Of a stretch of DNA of 64,000 nt, positions 1 through 9,565 are shown one piece after another; position 1 is the stretch's first letter; each line of letters opens with the position of its first letter. The notes beneath the pieces are model-generated. The model saw nothing but the letters and a program-made list of their open reading frames with translations. It was not told the origin of the DNA and did no database searches. The DNA is taken from positions 186,001 to 250,000 of the forward strand of contig CAMDZW010000001.1 in the NCBI GenBank assembly GCA_945911015.1, in the 5' to 3' direction. This stretch comes from an uncultured Propionibacteriaceae bacterium (GTDB taxonomy: Bacteria; Actinomycetota; Actinomycetes; Propionibacteriales; Propionibacteriaceae). The position numbers and the translations under genes were made by a program.

Positions 1-1268
1 GGGAAGTGGGTGAAGACGCGGGTACCGTCAATGCCCTCCCACCAGAAGGTGTGGTGAGGGAACTTGTTCTCCCGGTTCCACGAGATCTTCTGAGTGAGGA
101 AATAGGTGCTGGCTGACTGTTCGACGATCTGTGGCAGTCCGGCGGCATAGCCGAAGGAGTCCGGCAACCACACCTCATCGGTCTCGATGCCGTAGTTGTC
201 GAGGAAGAACCTCTTGCCCTGGACGAACTGTCGACACATCGCCTCGGCACCGACCATGTTGGTGTCGGACTCGACCCACATGCCACCGACCGGCACGATC
301 ACCCCGTCCGCGACGGCCTTCTTCAGCCGCTCCCAGACATGGGGATGATGGTCCTTGACCCAGGCATGCTGCTGGGCCGAGGAGAAGGCGAAGACCAGCT
401 CGGGGTACTCCTCGGCAAGGGTGCAGACATTGCTGACGGTACGGGCGACCTTGCGGACCGTCTCGCGCAGCGGCCACAACCACGCCGAGTCGATGTGGGC
501 ATGACCGACGGCGGTGATCCGGTGCGCCGAGGCAGCCGCCGGCAACCCCAGGGTCGGGATGAGTTCGGCGCGGGCGTCGGCGGCGGTGCCGACGATGTCA
601 TCGAGGTCGAGCCGGTCGAGAGCTCGCCCGATCGCGGCCACCAGCTGCCAGCGCCGCGCCTGGTCGAGGGGGAGGCCTGCGGCGAGGTCACCGGCAACCT
701 CGAGGTCGTGCCGGAGGCCGACGACCTCGGGGTGGGGAATGACCAGCTCGATGCCGCCGAAGGTGTAGAGCGGATCGTCGCCGGCCGAGTCCCAGTCACC
801 GAGTTGGGTGGGCAGGAAGTCGGTGTCCATCAGGTGTGGGTTCGCGGCTGCCTCGATGTAGAGATCGATCTGTTCGGTGCCGGGCGCAATCGGGACCACG
901 CGGTTGTCCGGGTGGACGCCCTTGATCGGGACACCGTCGGGGGTGTGGACCAAGCCTTCGCAGGTGAAGCCGGGGCCGGCGAGGTAACCGAGCTCGACCA
1001 CGAGCTCGAGCCCGGTGTCACGGTGCTCGGGCGGGACCTCACCGCTCACATGGATCCAGCTGGTCGACCAGGTCCGCCCCCAGGGCTCGCCAGGGGCAAA
1101 GGGCCGGTAGGCCTGGCCAATCGCCTCGGTCGCGGGAACCGGCTCGCCGGGAGCATGCCAGACCGTCACCTCCAACTCGATGCCGGTCGGGGTCGACAGT
1201 GCGGCCGGGATGCGCTGGGTCAGCACCCGTGCCAGTCGGTCCTCGGTCTGTTGCCGATCATCATGCAT
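1..1268 (-). CDS. Alpha-mannosidase, GH38 family (partial, N-terminal part)
   Basis: First 422 residues of a class II alpha-mannosidase; the rest lies beyond the left edge. The family hydrolyses terminal alpha-mannosides by a zinc-assisted retaining mechanism. Visible are the zinc motif HAHIDSAWLWP at about residues 256-266 and WLPDSFGY, whose Asp (about residue 370) is the expected nucleophile, preceded by MWVESDTNM. The ATG at 1268 follows a GAGGAGG ribosome site 7 nt upstream. There is no signal peptide, so it probably acts in the cytoplasm on imported mannosides. It sits 35 bp after nnr on the same strand and could be read through from the glmS operon. Its function fits better with the glycosidase and solute-binding genes at 17-23 kb. 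Substrate is not predictable from this fragment. Confidence 0.9.
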   Translation of the reverse strand, partial: MHDDRQQTEDRLARVLTQRIPAALSTPTGIELEVTVWHAPGEPVPATEAIGQAYRPFAPGEPWGRTWSTSWIHVSGEVPPEHRDTGLELVVELGYLAGPGFTCEGLVHTPDGVPIKGVHPDNRVVPIAPGTEQIDLYIEAAANPHLMDTDFLPTQLGDWDSAGDDPLYTFGGIELVIPHPEVVGLRHDLEVAGDLAAGLPLDQARRWQLVAAIGRALDRLDLDDIVGTAADARAELIPTLGLPAAASAHRITAVGHAHIDSAWLWPLRETVRKVARTVSNVCTLAEEYPELVFAFSSAQQHAWVKDHHPHVWERLKKAVADGVIVPVGGMWVESDTNMVGAEAMCRQFVQGKRFFLDNYGIETDEVWLPDSFGYAAGLPQIVEQSASTYFLTQKISWNRENKFPHHTFWWEGIDGTRVFTHF

Positions 1269-1303
1269 CCGTCGTCCTCCTCAGCAGGCGTTCTGGCCCC
1301 ACT

Positions 1304-2785
1304 CTATGCACCGGATCGGCCGGTCCGAGCCCACCGCAGGCGGTCAGTCCCCACGGTCAGCCCGCCGGTGAGCTCGGCGACCACGTCAGCCACGGTCTCG
1401 GCAACGGTCTGCGGCGGGTGGGGGCCGGGTGTCGCGGCGGCGGCCAGAGCCTGCACCGAGGCCCCGGCCATCGCGGCTTCGTACGGGGAGAGTCCGGCTC
1501 CCAGCAGGGCTCCACAGATGCCGGCGAGCACATCGCCGGAACCGGCCTGGCCGGTCCACGCGGGTCCGGGGACGGCAATCCCGACCGGGGACCGGTCCGG
1601 AGCGACGACGTACTGCGTGGCGCCCTTGAGCAGGACTGTTGCACCGGTGCGTCGGGCCGCTTCAGTGGCGGCGCCTACCGGATCGGCCTCGACGGCCGGG
1701 CGGGATGTCTGCAACAGACGTGCCAGCTCACCGGCATGAGGAGTGAGCAGCCCGCGCTCCCCCACCCACCCACTCAGAGCGGCCAGGGCATCGGCATCGA
1801 GCACGGTCGGCAGGCCGCTGGCGACGGCGCCGCCCACCACCTCGGCCGCATCGGCCCGGTCGCCCCAGCCGGAGCCGATCACCAACGCCTGGACGCGACC
1901 GGGTTTCCTGACCACATTGGGAAAACGAGCGACCACTGCTTCACCGGCTGCTCCAGTGTGACGGACCATCCCGGCACCAGCATGGATGGCTCCGGCCACG
2001 CCGAGGACCGCGGCGCCCGGGTAGTGCCGTGACCCGGTGTCGAACCCGACGACACCGCGGGAGTACTTGTCACTGGTCGGCCCCGGTGTCGGCCAGATGC
2101 CCGCAAGGTCGGCTGCAGCCCACCGCTGATGGGTGTGCTCGGGGTTGATGCCGATGTCGACCACCTCGACCCGGCCACAGGCCTGGGCGGCCGGCTGCAT
2201 CACATGGCAGGGGCGCAGACTGCCGAAGGTGACCGTGACGTCGGCCCGGATGGCCGTCTCGGGCCGGGCCGGACGGTCTGGATCGAGACCGGAGGGCAGG
2301 TCGACCGCGACCACCGGCGTGCCGGCACAGGCCGCCGCCAGTGCGGCAGCGTCGCCGTCAAGGCCGGCGCGGCCGCCGATGCCGAGGATCCCGTCGATCA
2401 CCAGGTCGATGCGGTCCTCGCTCAGCAGGGCCTGAGCGGCGGCCGGATCGACCGCCCGGGCACCGGCGGCGACTGCCGCGGCCCACCCACCGGGATGGGT
2501 GCGGTCTCCCGTACGGGTCAGGCGAATGCTGACGCCACGGCGTGCCAGCCGGGCCGCTGCCCACAGGGCGTCGCCGCCGTTGTTGCCTGCACCGACCAGG
2601 ACCAGCACGGTCGCGCCGTAACAGCCACCGACGATGCGTTTGAGTTCGCGGGCCACCACGGCGGCCAGGCCGGCCGCAGCCCGCTGCATCAGGGTGCTCC
2701 CCTGCGGTCCGGGCAGTTCGCCGAGTGCGCTGAACGTCTGGTCCTCGGCGGCAAGGATCTGGGCCTTGGTCGACACGATCTCCAT
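1304..2785 (-). CDS. nnr: Bifunctional NAD(P)HX epimerase / ADP- or ATP-dependent dehydratase
   Basis: Repair enzyme of 493 residues that epimerises and dehydrates the damaged hydrated forms of NADH and NADPH. The N-terminal YjeF_N epimerase domain covers about residues 1-215, with the nucleotide-binding loop GAGNNGGD at 65-72. The C-terminal YjeF_C ribokinase-like dehydratase domain covers about 220-480 and has the catalytic GSGDVLAGICGALLGAG segment. Length fits the fused bacterial form. It lies 80 bp downstream of acpS, in the order glmS-acpS-nnr. The acpS-nnr pair is common in actinobacteria and supports the call. Confidence 0.95.
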   Translation of the reverse strand: MEIVSTKAQILAAEDQTFSALGELPGPQGSTLMQRAAAGLAAVVARELKRIVGGCYGATVLVLVGAGNNGGDALWAAARLARRGVSIRLTRTGDRTHPGGWAAAVAAGARAVDPAAAQALLSEDRIDLVIDGILGIGGRAGLDGDAAALAAACAGTPVVAVDLPSGLDPDRPARPETAIRADVTVTFGSLRPCHVMQPAAQACGRVEVVDIGINPEHTHQRWAAADLAGIWPTPGPTSDKYSRGVVGFDTGSRHYPGAAVLGVAGAIHAGAGMVRHTGAAGEAVVARFPNVVRKPGRVQALVIGSGWGDRADAAEVVGGAVASGLPTVLDADALAALSGWVGERGLLTPHAGELARLLQTSRPAVEADPVGAATEAARRTGATVLLKGATQYVVAPDRSPVGIAVPGPAWTGQAGSGDVLAGICGALLGAGLSPYEAAMAGASVQALAAAATPGPHPPQTVAETVADVVAELTGGLTVGTDRLRWARTGRSGA

Positions 2786-2865
2786 GGACCAAGACTGTCA
2801 CGTCGAGAGGATCGGTTGGCCCCGACGATCAGGTCGGTTCCCCGTCAGCTGGTGGGCACCGGGGC

Positions 2866-3237
2866 TCATCCCTCGCAGATGACCACGGCCGAGGCGATTC
2901 CGGCATCGTGGGACAGCGATACATGGACCGTCGCGATGCCCAGTTCGGCCGCGCGGGCCGCCACAGTGCCGCGGATCGCAAAGGAGGGGCGGCCGGTGTC
3001 GTCGGTGAGGACCTCCGCATCCTGCCAGGCCAGACCGGCCGGGGCCCCGAGAGCCTTGGCGAGGGCCTCCTTGGCAGCGAACCGGGCCGCCAGTGACTGC
3101 GAGGACCGGGTGGAGCCGGAGGCGGTGACCCGCTCGCCAGGGGTGAAGACCTTCTCGACCAGTCCGGGACGTCGTTCGACCGTCCGCGAGAACCGTTCGA
3201 TCTCGCAGACGTCAATCCCCACTCCGATGATGGCCAT
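2866..3237 (-). CDS. acpS: Holo-[acyl-carrier-protein] synthase
   Basis: 123-residue group I phosphopantetheinyl transferase. It moves 4'-phosphopantetheine from CoA to the conserved serine of acyl carrier protein. The two magnesium-binding motifs are clear: [10 protein letters not shown] with Asp9, and [11 protein letters not shown] with Glu57. The C-terminal VSLSHD motif is also present. Length matches the family. The gene starts 16 bp after the glmS stop and is probably cotranscribed with it. The CoA-dependent reaction gives a loose link to coaA, which is divergent from glmS. Confidence 0.96.
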   Translation of the reverse strand: MAIIGVGIDVCEIERFSRTVERRPGLVEKVFTPGERVTASGSTRSSQSLAARFAAKEALAKALGAPAGLAWQDAEVLTDDTGRPSFAIRGTVAARAAELGIATVHVSLSHDAGIASAVVICEG

Positions 3238-3253
3238 GCTGATCTCTACTGCC

Positions 3254-5098
3254 TCACTCGACCGTCACCGACTTGGCCAGGTTGCGTGGCTGGTCGACGT
3301 CATGTCCTTGGCGGGTGGCGAGCTCACAGGCGAACAGCTGCAGCGGCACCACCGCCACCAGCGGCTGCAGCAACGTCGACACCTTCGGCAGGGTGACCAG
3401 GATCGAGGAGTGGGCCGCGGCGATCTCATCGCCCTCCTCGGCCAGCACGACCGTTCGGGCGCCACGGGCCCTGATCTCCTGGATGTTGGAGACCACCTTG
3501 TCGTGGAGCTGGTCGCGTCCCCGGGGTGGGACAACAACGAAGACCGGCAGACCGTCCTCGATCAGGGCAATCGGCCCATGTTTGAGTTCGCCGGCGGCGA
3601 ATCCTTCAGCGTGGATGTAGGCGAGTTCCTTGAGCTTCAGCGCCCCCTCGAGCGCCACCGGGTAACCGACATGTCTGCCCAGGAAGAGCACCGAGCGAGC
3701 ATCGGCCAACTCGGAGGCGAGTTCCATGACGACATCCTGGGCGTCGAGGACCTGCTGGACGAGGCCGGGCATCCGCTCCAGCTCAGCGACCGTCGCGGCG
3801 ATCTCGTCGTCGTACCGGCTGCCCCGGACCTGCGCCAGATAGAGCCCCAGCACATAGCAGGCCATCAACTGGGTCAGGAATCCCTTGGTCGAGGCGACGC
3901 CGATCTCCGGCCCGGCATGGGTGTAGATGACCGCATCGGACTCGCGCGGGATCGTCGACCCGTTGGTGTTGCAGATGCTGAGCACACGAGCCTGTTGCGC
4001 CCGGGCGTGACGGATCGCCATCAACGTGTCGGCTGTCTCACCGGACTGGCTGATCGCCACCACCAGGGTGCGTGGCCCGACGATCGGATCGCGATAGCGG
4101 AACTCGCTAGCCAGTTCCACCTCACAGGGCACCCGGGTCCAGTGCTCGATCGCATACTTGGCCACCATCCCGGCGTAGAAGGAGGTGCCGCACGCAATCA
4201 CGACGATCTTGTCGATCAACGCCAACTCGGATTCGCAGATGTGCAACTCGTCGAGCACCAACCGACCGCCGAGGTCGTGACGACCCAGCAGGGTGTGGCT
4301 GATCGCCTCGGGCTGTTCGTGGATCTCCTTGCGCATGAACCAGTCGAAGCCGCCCTTTTCGGCTGCGGCGAGGTCCCAGTCGACATGGAAGGGACGGACC
4401 TCGCTCGGGGAGCCGTCGAAGTCGGTCACTGCCACCGCAGCGGGAGTGATCGTGACGACCTGGTCCTGACCGAGCTCGATCGCTTCGCGGGTGTACTCGA
4501 TGAACGCGGCCACGTCCGAGGCGAGGAAGTGCTCGCCCTGGCCGACACCGACCACCAGCGGTGAGTTCCTGCGCGCTGCGACCACCGTCTGTGGGTCGGC
4601 AGCATCAATCGCGACCAGGGTGAAGGCACCGTCCAGCCGTGGTGCGACCTGCCGCATCGCCTCGGTCAGGCTGAGCCCACCGCCGACGGCCAGACCGAGC
4701 AACTGGACCGCGATCTCGGAATCGGTGTCGGAGACCGGTGCAATCCCGTCCTCGGCCAGCTCGGCCCGCAATGAGGCCCAGTTCTCGACAATGCCGTTGT
4801 GGACCAGCGCAACCCGACCGTCAGCGCAGACATGGGGGTGGGCGTTGAGATCGTTGGGGGCACCGTGGGTCGCCCAGCGGGTGTGGCCGATGCCGGTCCT
4901 GGCCGCCGGCAACGGGCAGTCGTGGAGTGCGGCGTCGAGATTGGCGATCTTGCCGGCCCGTTTCAGTTCCTGGATCCGGCCGTCGTCGGCGACCGCGACC
5001 CCGGCCGAGTCATAGCCGCGGTACTCCAGTCGACGCAGGCCCGACACGACCACGTCCACAGCTTCGCGATGTCCGCAGTAGCCGACAATTCCACACAT
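3254..5098 (-). CDS. glmS: Glutamine-fructose-6-phosphate aminotransferase (isomerizing)
   Basis: 614-residue enzyme making glucosamine-6-phosphate from fructose-6-phosphate and glutamine, the first step to UDP-GlcNAc and peptidoglycan. It starts MCGIVGYCG; Cys2 becomes the N-terminal glutaminase nucleophile, which fixes the start at the ATG at 5098 rather than a GTG nine bases upstream. That GTG lies inside the -10 box TATTGT. The glutaminase domain fills the N-terminal third. Two SIS sugar-isomerase domains follow, with ACGTSFYAG and [10 protein letters not shown]. The protein ends NLAKSVTVE as the family does. glmM, acting next in the pathway, is 1.7 kb away on the same strand, separated by coaA and the RNA ligase-like gene. 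Confidence 0.98.
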   Translation of the reverse strand: MCGIVGYCGHREAVDVVVSGLRRLEYRGYDSAGVAVADDGRIQELKRAGKIANLDAALHDCPLPAARTGIGHTRWATHGAPNDLNAHPHVCADGRVALVHNGIVENWASLRAELAEDGIAPVSDTDSEIAVQLLGLAVGGGLSLTEAMRQVAPRLDGAFTLVAIDAADPQTVVAARRNSPLVVGVGQGEHFLASDVAAFIEYTREAIELGQDQVVTITPAAVAVTDFDGSPSEVRPFHVDWDLAAAEKGGFDWFMRKEIHEQPEAISHTLLGRHDLGGRLVLDELHICESELALIDKIVVIACGTSFYAGMVAKYAIEHWTRVPCEVELASEFRYRDPIVGPRTLVVAISQSGETADTLMAIRHARAQQARVLSICNTNGSTIPRESDAVIYTHAGPEIGVASTKGFLTQLMACYVLGLYLAQVRGSRYDDEIAATVAELERMPGLVQQVLDAQDVVMELASELADARSVLFLGRHVGYPVALEGALKLKELAYIHAEGFAAGELKHGPIALIEDGLPVFVVVPPRGRDQLHDKVVSNIQEIRARGARTVVLAEEGDEIAAAHSSILVTLPKVSTLLQPLVAVVPLQLFACELATRQGHDVDQPRNLAKSVTVE

Positions 5099-5105
5099 GC
5101 GGCCC

Positions 5106-5111
5106 ACAATA
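5106..5111 (-). promoter_or_regulatory. -10 box of glmS, leaderless start
   Basis: On the minus strand TATTGT ends 7 nt before the glmS ATG, so transcription should begin at or next to the A of the start codon. No Shine-Dalgarno sequence is present. No convincing -35 box was found at 16-18 bp. Confidence 0.5.
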
Positions 5112-5193
5112 GAGCACGTTCACCGGCCCACTCCGGTGCGCCAAATCACACCGTACGAGAGCAGCTGGCCGGTCCGCTGCGGGTGATGAATCG

Positions 5194-5221
5194 GTGACAA
5201 TCGGTCAGCTCCCAGTAGAGT
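5194..5221 (+). promoter_or_regulatory. Promoter of coaA, leaderless start
   Basis: GTGACA at 5194-5199 and TAGAGT at 5216-5221 are separated by 16 bp. The GTG codon at 5230 lies 8 nt after the -10 box, where the transcript should start. The in-frame GTG at 5194 is therefore more likely part of the -35 element than a start codon. Confidence 0.6.
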
Positions 5222-5229
5222 GGCCTGCC

Positions 5230-6240
5230 GTGTCACCGTCCACACAGCTGCCTGACTGGCCCGACGACTCGCTCGACGACCCGAGTCGGTCCGCCGCACC
5301 CGACCACGACGAGTCGCCCTATGTGGAGCGCAGCCGTGCTGATTGGGCTGATCTGGCTGCGTCGACACCGATGACGATCACCGATGAGATCCTTGATCAT
5401 CTACGCGGCATCCACGATCCGACCAGCCTGGACGAGGTCGCCCAGGTCTATTTGCCGTTGACCCGGCTGCTGTCGATGTATGTCCATCACACCGGCGAAC
5501 TCCACCACGCCAGCAACGACTTCCTCGGTCTGTCCGTCCGTCGCACCCCGTTCGTGATCGGTGTCGCCGGGTCGGTCGCGGTCGGCAAGTCCACCACCGC
5601 ACGTGTGCTACGCGAACTCCTCGCGGCCTGGCCCGAACACCCTCGGGTCTCGTTGGTGACCACCGACGGCTTCCTGTGGCCCAATGCCGAGCTCGAACGC
5701 CGAGGCCTCCTGCACCGTAAAGGATTCCCGGAGTCGTACGACCGTCGCGCGCTGTTGCGTTTCGTGATGGATGTGAAGTCGGGCAAGCGCAAGGTCGAGG
5801 CTCCGGTCTACAGCCACCTCAGCTACGACATCGTCCCTGACGAGAAGGTTGTGGTCGACCAGCCCGACATCATGATCATCGAGGGCCTCAACGTCCTGCA
5901 GCCGGCACGGGTCCGCGCCGACGGCACTTCCGGCCTCACGGTCAGCGACTTCTTCGACTTCTCGGTCTATGTCGATGCCAACCCCGACGATGTCAAGAAC
6001 TGGTACGTGCAGCGGTTCTTCCGGCTGCGGGAGACCGCCTTCCGTGACCCTCGCTCGTACTTCACCCGTTACGGAGAAATGGACGAGGAGGAGGCTCGGG
6101 CGACCGCCGAGCGCCTGTGGGACACCATCAACGGCCCCAACCTGATGGCCAACATCCAGCCCACCCGCGGCCGAGCCACCGCGATCCTGCGCAAGGCCGC
6201 CGACCACCGGGTCCGTTGGGTGCGCATCCGCAAGATCTGA
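5230..6240 (+). CDS. coaA: Type I pantothenate kinase
   Basis: ATP-dependent kinase (336 residues from the GTG at 5230) that phosphorylates pantothenate in the first committed step of CoA synthesis. The P-loop [12 protein letters not shown] lies near residue 111. It is followed by [24 protein letters not shown] and the [13 protein letters not shown] segment typical of bacterial CoaA. The first 50 or so residues are Asp/Pro/Ser rich and longer than in E. coli, as in other actinobacteria. The start is chosen because a promoter (-10 TAGAGT) ends 8 nt upstream; the earlier GTG at 5194 would add 12 residues but overlaps the -35 box. Divergent from glmS. Confidence 0.95.
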   Translation: MSPSTQLPDWPDDSLDDPSRSAAPDHDESPYVERSRADWADLAASTPMTITDEILDHLRGIHDPTSLDEVAQVYLPLTRLLSMYVHHTGELHHASNDFLGLSVRRTPFVIGVAGSVAVGKSTTARVLRELLAAWPEHPRVSLVTTDGFLWPNAELERRGLLHRKGFPESYDRRALLRFVMDVKSGKRKVEAPVYSHLSYDIVPDEKVVVDQPDIMIIEGLNVLQPARVRADGTSGLTVSDFFDFSVYVDANPDDVKNWYVQRFFRLRETAFRDPRSYFTRYGEMDEEEARATAERLWDTINGPNLMANIQPTRGRATAILRKAADHRVRWVRIRKI

Positions 6241-6243
6241 CCC

Positions 6244-6840
6244 TCAGCCCAGCGGGAAACTTTCCCGGTCCGACCAGCGCCCCTGGGTCCAGGCGTACAG
6301 GTGGACCGCGTCGATCTGGCCGGTCAGCGGCAGTTCTTCGGTGAGGTCCAGCCGGACCAGATGCTCCAGGTCGGTCCCCTGCGCCAGGGTCAGGTGGGGC
6401 ACGACCTGGTCGAACCGTCCTTCGTACGGGGGACAGCTCGGCCAGTGTGCGTGGACACTGTGGGTGAGCTCGACAAAGGGCGCCGGGTCGGCCGGGGCAA
6501 GCCAGACTGCCGTCGGAAAACTGCGGATCCGGTCGAAGACGACCTCGCGAGCCAAGCAGGTCCGCGCGAAGTGGGTCCGCAACCAGTCCAGATCGTCATT
6601 GGTGATCCGGTCCAGCGGCAGGAATGGCACCAGGACGGTGATGTGGGCCGGCACACCGGAGGCCACCGGGTCGGCACGAAGGCGCCATTGCTCGGCCTTC
6701 TCGCTGAGCCCGGACACCGGGATGATCAGGGCTGTGCGGCCCTCGACGGTCAGATCGGGGCGGTCATCAGTGTTGGGGACCCGCGGCATCGCCAGGGTCA
6801 GTGACGGATCGTCGGGCCCGATCGGGGCCGACTCGTTCAC
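6244..6840 (-). CDS. 2'-5' RNA ligase / cyclic phosphodiesterase-like protein
   Basis: 198 residues of the two-histidine phosphoesterase (2H) superfamily. The two HxT-type motifs are visible as HITV (His66) and HLTL (His149), spaced as expected for one LigT/2'-5' ligase domain. Family members handle 2',3'-cyclic phosphates or 2'-5' linkages in RNA; the physiological substrate is usually unknown. It starts with a GTG whose last bases overlap the glmM stop (GTGA), so it is translationally coupled to glmM. It converges with coaA, whose stop is 3 bp away. The link to glmM looks positional, not metabolic. Confidence 0.8.
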   Translation of the reverse strand: MNESAPIGPDDPSLTLAMPRVPNTDDRPDLTVEGRTALIIPVSGLSEKAEQWRLRADPVASGVPAHITVLVPFLPLDRITNDDLDWLRTHFARTCLAREVVFDRIRSFPTAVWLAPADPAPFVELTHSVHAHWPSCPPYEGRFDQVVPHLTLAQGTDLEHLVRLDLTEELPLTGQIDAVHLYAWTQGRWSDRESFPLG

Positions 6841-8249
6841 CGGCCCAGCCGGTCGCGAACGACCTCGGCGAGCTGGTCGGCCACCTCGCCGGCCGTCGCT
6901 TCGGTCTCGGCTTCGACCATCACCCGGACCAGGTCCTCGGTGCCCGAGGGGCGCAACAGGATCCGACCGCGATCACCCAAGCGGGTGGTCTGGGCTCCGA
7001 CCGCGGCCAACAGCTCAGGATCGGAGTCGGCGCGGGTCTTGTCCACGCCGGGGACATTCACCAGCACCTGCGGCAACCGCTGCACGACCGAGGCAAGCTC
7101 GCGCAGGCTCTTGCCGGTGGCGACCATCCGAGCGGCAATGTGGAGGGCGGTCAGCACCCCGTCCCCGGTGGTGGCATGGCGAGTCTGGACGACATGGCCG
7201 GACTGTTCGCCGCCGAGGACGTGGCCGCCGGCATGCATCTCCTCCAGCACATAGCGGTCGCCAACCTTGGCCCGGACCACGTGGATGTCGTGCTCACGCA
7301 TGGCATTGAGGAAGCCGAGGTTGCTCATCACGGTGGCCACGACGGTGTCATTGGACAGCATCTGGGCATCCTTCATCGCAATGGCGAGGATGGCCAGGAT
7401 CTGGTCGCCGTCCACCAGGTTGCCGTCGGCATCGACGCACAGGCAGCGGTCGGCGTCACCGTCGACCGCGATTCCGAGGTCGGCGCCGTGTTCGACCACG
7501 GCACGCTGGAGGTCCTGCGGATGGGTGGAACCGCAGTCATGGTTGATGTTGAGCCCGTCCGGCTCGCAGTGGATGGCGATGACCTCGGCACCCTGCACCT
7601 GGAAGGCACCCGGCCCGGTGCGGAATGCAGCGCCGTTGGCACCGTCGATGACCACCTTCAGACCGGCCAGGGACACCGCATCGGTGTGGTCCCGTCCCAA
7701 GGATCCGACCAGGTGGGCCACATAGTCCTCCACCGGCTGCGGATCGTCAACAACCCGACCCACGGCTGCCCCGGTGGGACGCTGCCATGCCTCACCGATC
7801 CGGGCCTCGATGAGGTCTTCCATGGAATCGGCAAGCTTGTTGCCGCCGCGGGCGAAAAACTTGATGCCGTTGTCCGGCATCGGGTTGTGGGATGCCGACA
7901 GCATGACGCCGAAATCGGCCTTCAGATGACCGACCAGCCATGCCACGCCGGGCGTCGGCGCGACACCGAGCCGGATCACGTCGACCCCGGCCGAGGCCAG
8001 TCCAGAAACCACAGCGGCCTCGAGGAACTCCCCCGAGGCGCGTGGATCGCGACCCACCAAGGCCACGGGCCGAGGACGGGAGCCGTTGCCCTGCGAGCGT
8101 GAGCTGGTGGCGTCCCGGTCGGCATGGCCGACTGCGGCGATCTCGCCCAGTACGTGGGCGGCGGCGACCGACAGGTCGAGGGCAAGCTCGGCGGTCAGCC
8201 CAGCATTGGCCTGCCCCCGGACCCCGTCGGTCCCGAACAGTCGACCCAT
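6837..8249 (-). CDS. glmM: Phosphoglucosamine mutase
   Basis: 470-residue alpha-D-phosphohexomutase that interconverts glucosamine-6-phosphate and glucosamine-1-phosphate for UDP-GlcNAc synthesis. It starts [12 protein letters not shown], the GlmM signature. The phosphoserine loop [15 protein letters not shown] has the active Ser at about 120. The magnesium loop is [13 protein letters not shown], and the C-terminal phosphate-binding loop is [14 protein letters not shown]. It lies 28 bp after rpsI, an order (rplM-rpsI-glmM) common in actinobacteria, so it is probably expressed with those ribosomal genes. It overlaps the next gene by 4 bp. Confidence 0.98.
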   Translation of the reverse strand: MGRLFGTDGVRGQANAGLTAELALDLSVAAAHVLGEIAAVGHADRDATSSRSQGNGSRPRPVALVGRDPRASGEFLEAAVVSGLASAGVDVIRLGVAPTPGVAWLVGHLKADFGVMLSASHNPMPDNGIKFFARGGNKLADSMEDLIEARIGEAWQRPTGAAVGRVVDDPQPVEDYVAHLVGSLGRDHTDAVSLAGLKVVIDGANGAAFRTGPGAFQVQGAEVIAIHCEPDGLNINHDCGSTHPQDLQRAVVEHGADLGIAVDGDADRCLCVDADGNLVDGDQILAILAIAMKDAQMLSNDTVVATVMSNLGFLNAMREHDIHVVRAKVGDRYVLEEMHAGGHVLGGEQSGHVVQTRHATTGDGVLTALHIAARMVATGKSLRELASVVQRLPQVLVNVPGVDKTRADSDPELLAAVGAQTTRLGDRGRILLRPSGTEDLVRVMVEAETEATAGEVADQLAEVVRDRLGR

Positions 8250-8277
8250 GGAGCTCTGCCCCAGTCCGACAGCAGGC

Positions 8278-8811
8278 TCAGCGCTTGCTGTACTGAGGAG
8301 CCTTGCGGGCCTTCTTCAAACCGGCCTTCTTGCGTTCCTTGACACGGGCATCGCGGGTCAGCATGCCGGCACGCTTGAGGGCCGGACGGCTGGCCTCGGC
8401 ATCGGCCGCGTTCAACGCACGGGCCACACCCAGACGCAGGGCGCCGGCCTGTCCGGTGATGCCGCCACCGTCGATGCGGGCGATGATGTCGTACGAACCC
8501 TCGACCCCGGCGGTGATCAGAGGATCAGAGGCAAGCTGCTGGTGCACCTTGTTCGGGAAGTAGACGTCGAGCTTGCGGCCGTTGATGGTCCACTGCCCAC
8601 TCCCGGGCACCAGGCGGACCCGGGCAACAGCCTGCTTGCGACGACCAACCGCATGGGAAGCGGCAATGACGGCAGGGCGCTCGCCGGGGGCCTGACCGGC
8701 AGCGGTCTCGGCCTCGGAGCGGTAGGCGATTTCCTTGTCACCCTCGGTGAAGGTCTCACCCTCGAAGGTCTCAGCGTCCTCTACGGCGACGTCAGCGGTG
8801 GTCTCGGTCAC
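8278..8811 (-). CDS. rpsI: 30S ribosomal protein S9
   Basis: 177 residues. The S9 core begins near residue 53 with [17 protein letters not shown] and ends in the conserved [12 protein letters not shown] tail that reaches the P-site tRNA. The first 50 residues are an acidic, Thr/Glu/Ala-rich extension, longer than in E. coli S9 (130 residues) but usual in actinobacteria. It follows rplM by 31 bp, the standard L13-S9 pair, and leads into glmM. Confidence 0.97.
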   Translation of the reverse strand: MTETTADVAVEDAETFEGETFTEGDKEIAYRSEAETAAGQAPGERPAVIAASHAVGRRKQAVARVRLVPGSGQWTINGRKLDVYFPNKVHQQLASDPLITAGVEGSYDIIARIDGGGITGQAGALRLGVARALNAADAEASRPALKRAGMLTRDARVKERKKAGLKKARKAPQYSKR

Positions 8812-8842
8812 GAAAGTTCCTCTTGGCTCTGGGTGATCTTCG

Positions 8843-9286
8843 TCACTGGGCGATCTGAGTGATCTGGTACGGCTGCGGCTGCTGCGAAGTGTGCGGGTGC
8901 TCCGGACCGGCGTACACCTTCAGCTTGCGGATCTGCTTGGCCGCCAGCTTGTTCTTGGGCAGCATCCCCTTGACCGCCAGTTCGACGGCCTTGCGCGGAT
9001 CCTTCTCCAGCAGTTCGCCGTAGGACACCTCCCGCAGACCACCGGGACGGCCACTGTGACGGTAGGCCATCTTGTCGGTGCGCTTGTTGCCCGACAGTGC
9101 GATCTTGGATGCGTTGACGACCACGACGAAGTCGCCGGTGTCGACATGGGGGGCGAAGGTGGGCTTGTGCTTACCACGCAGCAAGGTGGCAGCCGAGGAA
9201 GCCAGTCGGCCCAGGATGATGTCCTCGGCGTCGATGACGAGCCAGTTCCTGGTCACCTCACCAGGCTTGGGGCTGTAGGTGGACAC
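8843..9286 (-). CDS. rplM: 50S ribosomal protein L13
   Basis: 147 residues, the normal L13 length. Recognised by [17 protein letters not shown] near the N terminus, the central [11 protein letters not shown] and the C-terminal [16 protein letters not shown]. The start is the GTG at 9286, with AGGAA a few bases upstream; an open frame continues 132 bp further but codes for nothing L13-like. First gene of the rplM-rpsI-glmM unit. Confidence 0.97.
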   Translation of the reverse strand: MSTYSPKPGEVTRNWLVIDAEDIILGRLASSAATLLRGKHKPTFAPHVDTGDFVVVVNASKIALSGNKRTDKMAYRHSGRPGGLREVSYGELLEKDPRKAVELAVKGMLPKNKLAAKQIRKLKVYAGPEHPHTSQQPQPYQITQIAQ

Positions 9287-9427
9287 TGTGTTCCTGCCAA
9301 TCTGAAGCTGCGGGTCGAATTTCGGTTGGTGCGTGTGGCGGTTCTCGTCAGGTCCGGGTCGAGCCTTGATGGGCTCGGTCGCCCAGCAACCCGTGTGGAA
9401 CGAGCAGCCCGTACGCAACAGCGAGTG

Positions 9428-9456
9428 AGCTTACCGCCGAGAGCGGGCTGGCGCAA
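9428..9456 (-). promoter_or_regulatory. Promoter of the rplM-rpsI operon
   Basis: Read on the minus strand, TTGCGC (9456-9451) and TAAGCT (9433-9428) are 17 bp apart. This would give an untranslated leader of roughly 130 nt before the L13 start, long enough for an autoregulatory structure. No known L13 leader motif was recognised. Confidence 0.5.
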
Positions 9457-9552
9457 AACGACGGGAACCCCGGGGCAACCCCTGCCCGTACCGACCGGTC
9501 TCAGTAGTGGTCCATCACGAGCCCCGGATTCGCACCGACCCGAATCGCGTCG

Positions 9553-9558
9553 TAGGTT
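9553..9558 (+). promoter_or_regulatory. -10 box of gltA, leaderless start
   Basis: TAGGTT ends 7 nt before the gltA ATG at 9566, which places the transcription start on the ATG. No ribosome-binding site is visible and the -35 region is weak. Confidence 0.45.
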
Positions 9559-9565
9559 GGTCCGC

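Noticed and set aside
339..1739. Open frame of 466 codons on the plus strand
   Set aside because: Antisense to the GH38 mannosidase and nnr, whose motifs are intact on the other strand.
2129..4564. Open frame of 811 codons on the plus strand
   Set aside because: Antisense to nnr, acpS and glmS, which are all clear genes. Its product is Gly/His/Asp/Arg rich with no recognisable domain, as expected for a GC-rich shadow frame.
5099..5229. glmS ribozyme or other riboswitch before glmS
   Set aside because: The -10 box ends 7 nt before the ATG, so there is no untranslated leader to hold one.
5194..5229. coaA start at the GTG at 5194
   Set aside because: This GTG forms part of a good -35 box; the GTG at 5230 fits the predicted transcript start.
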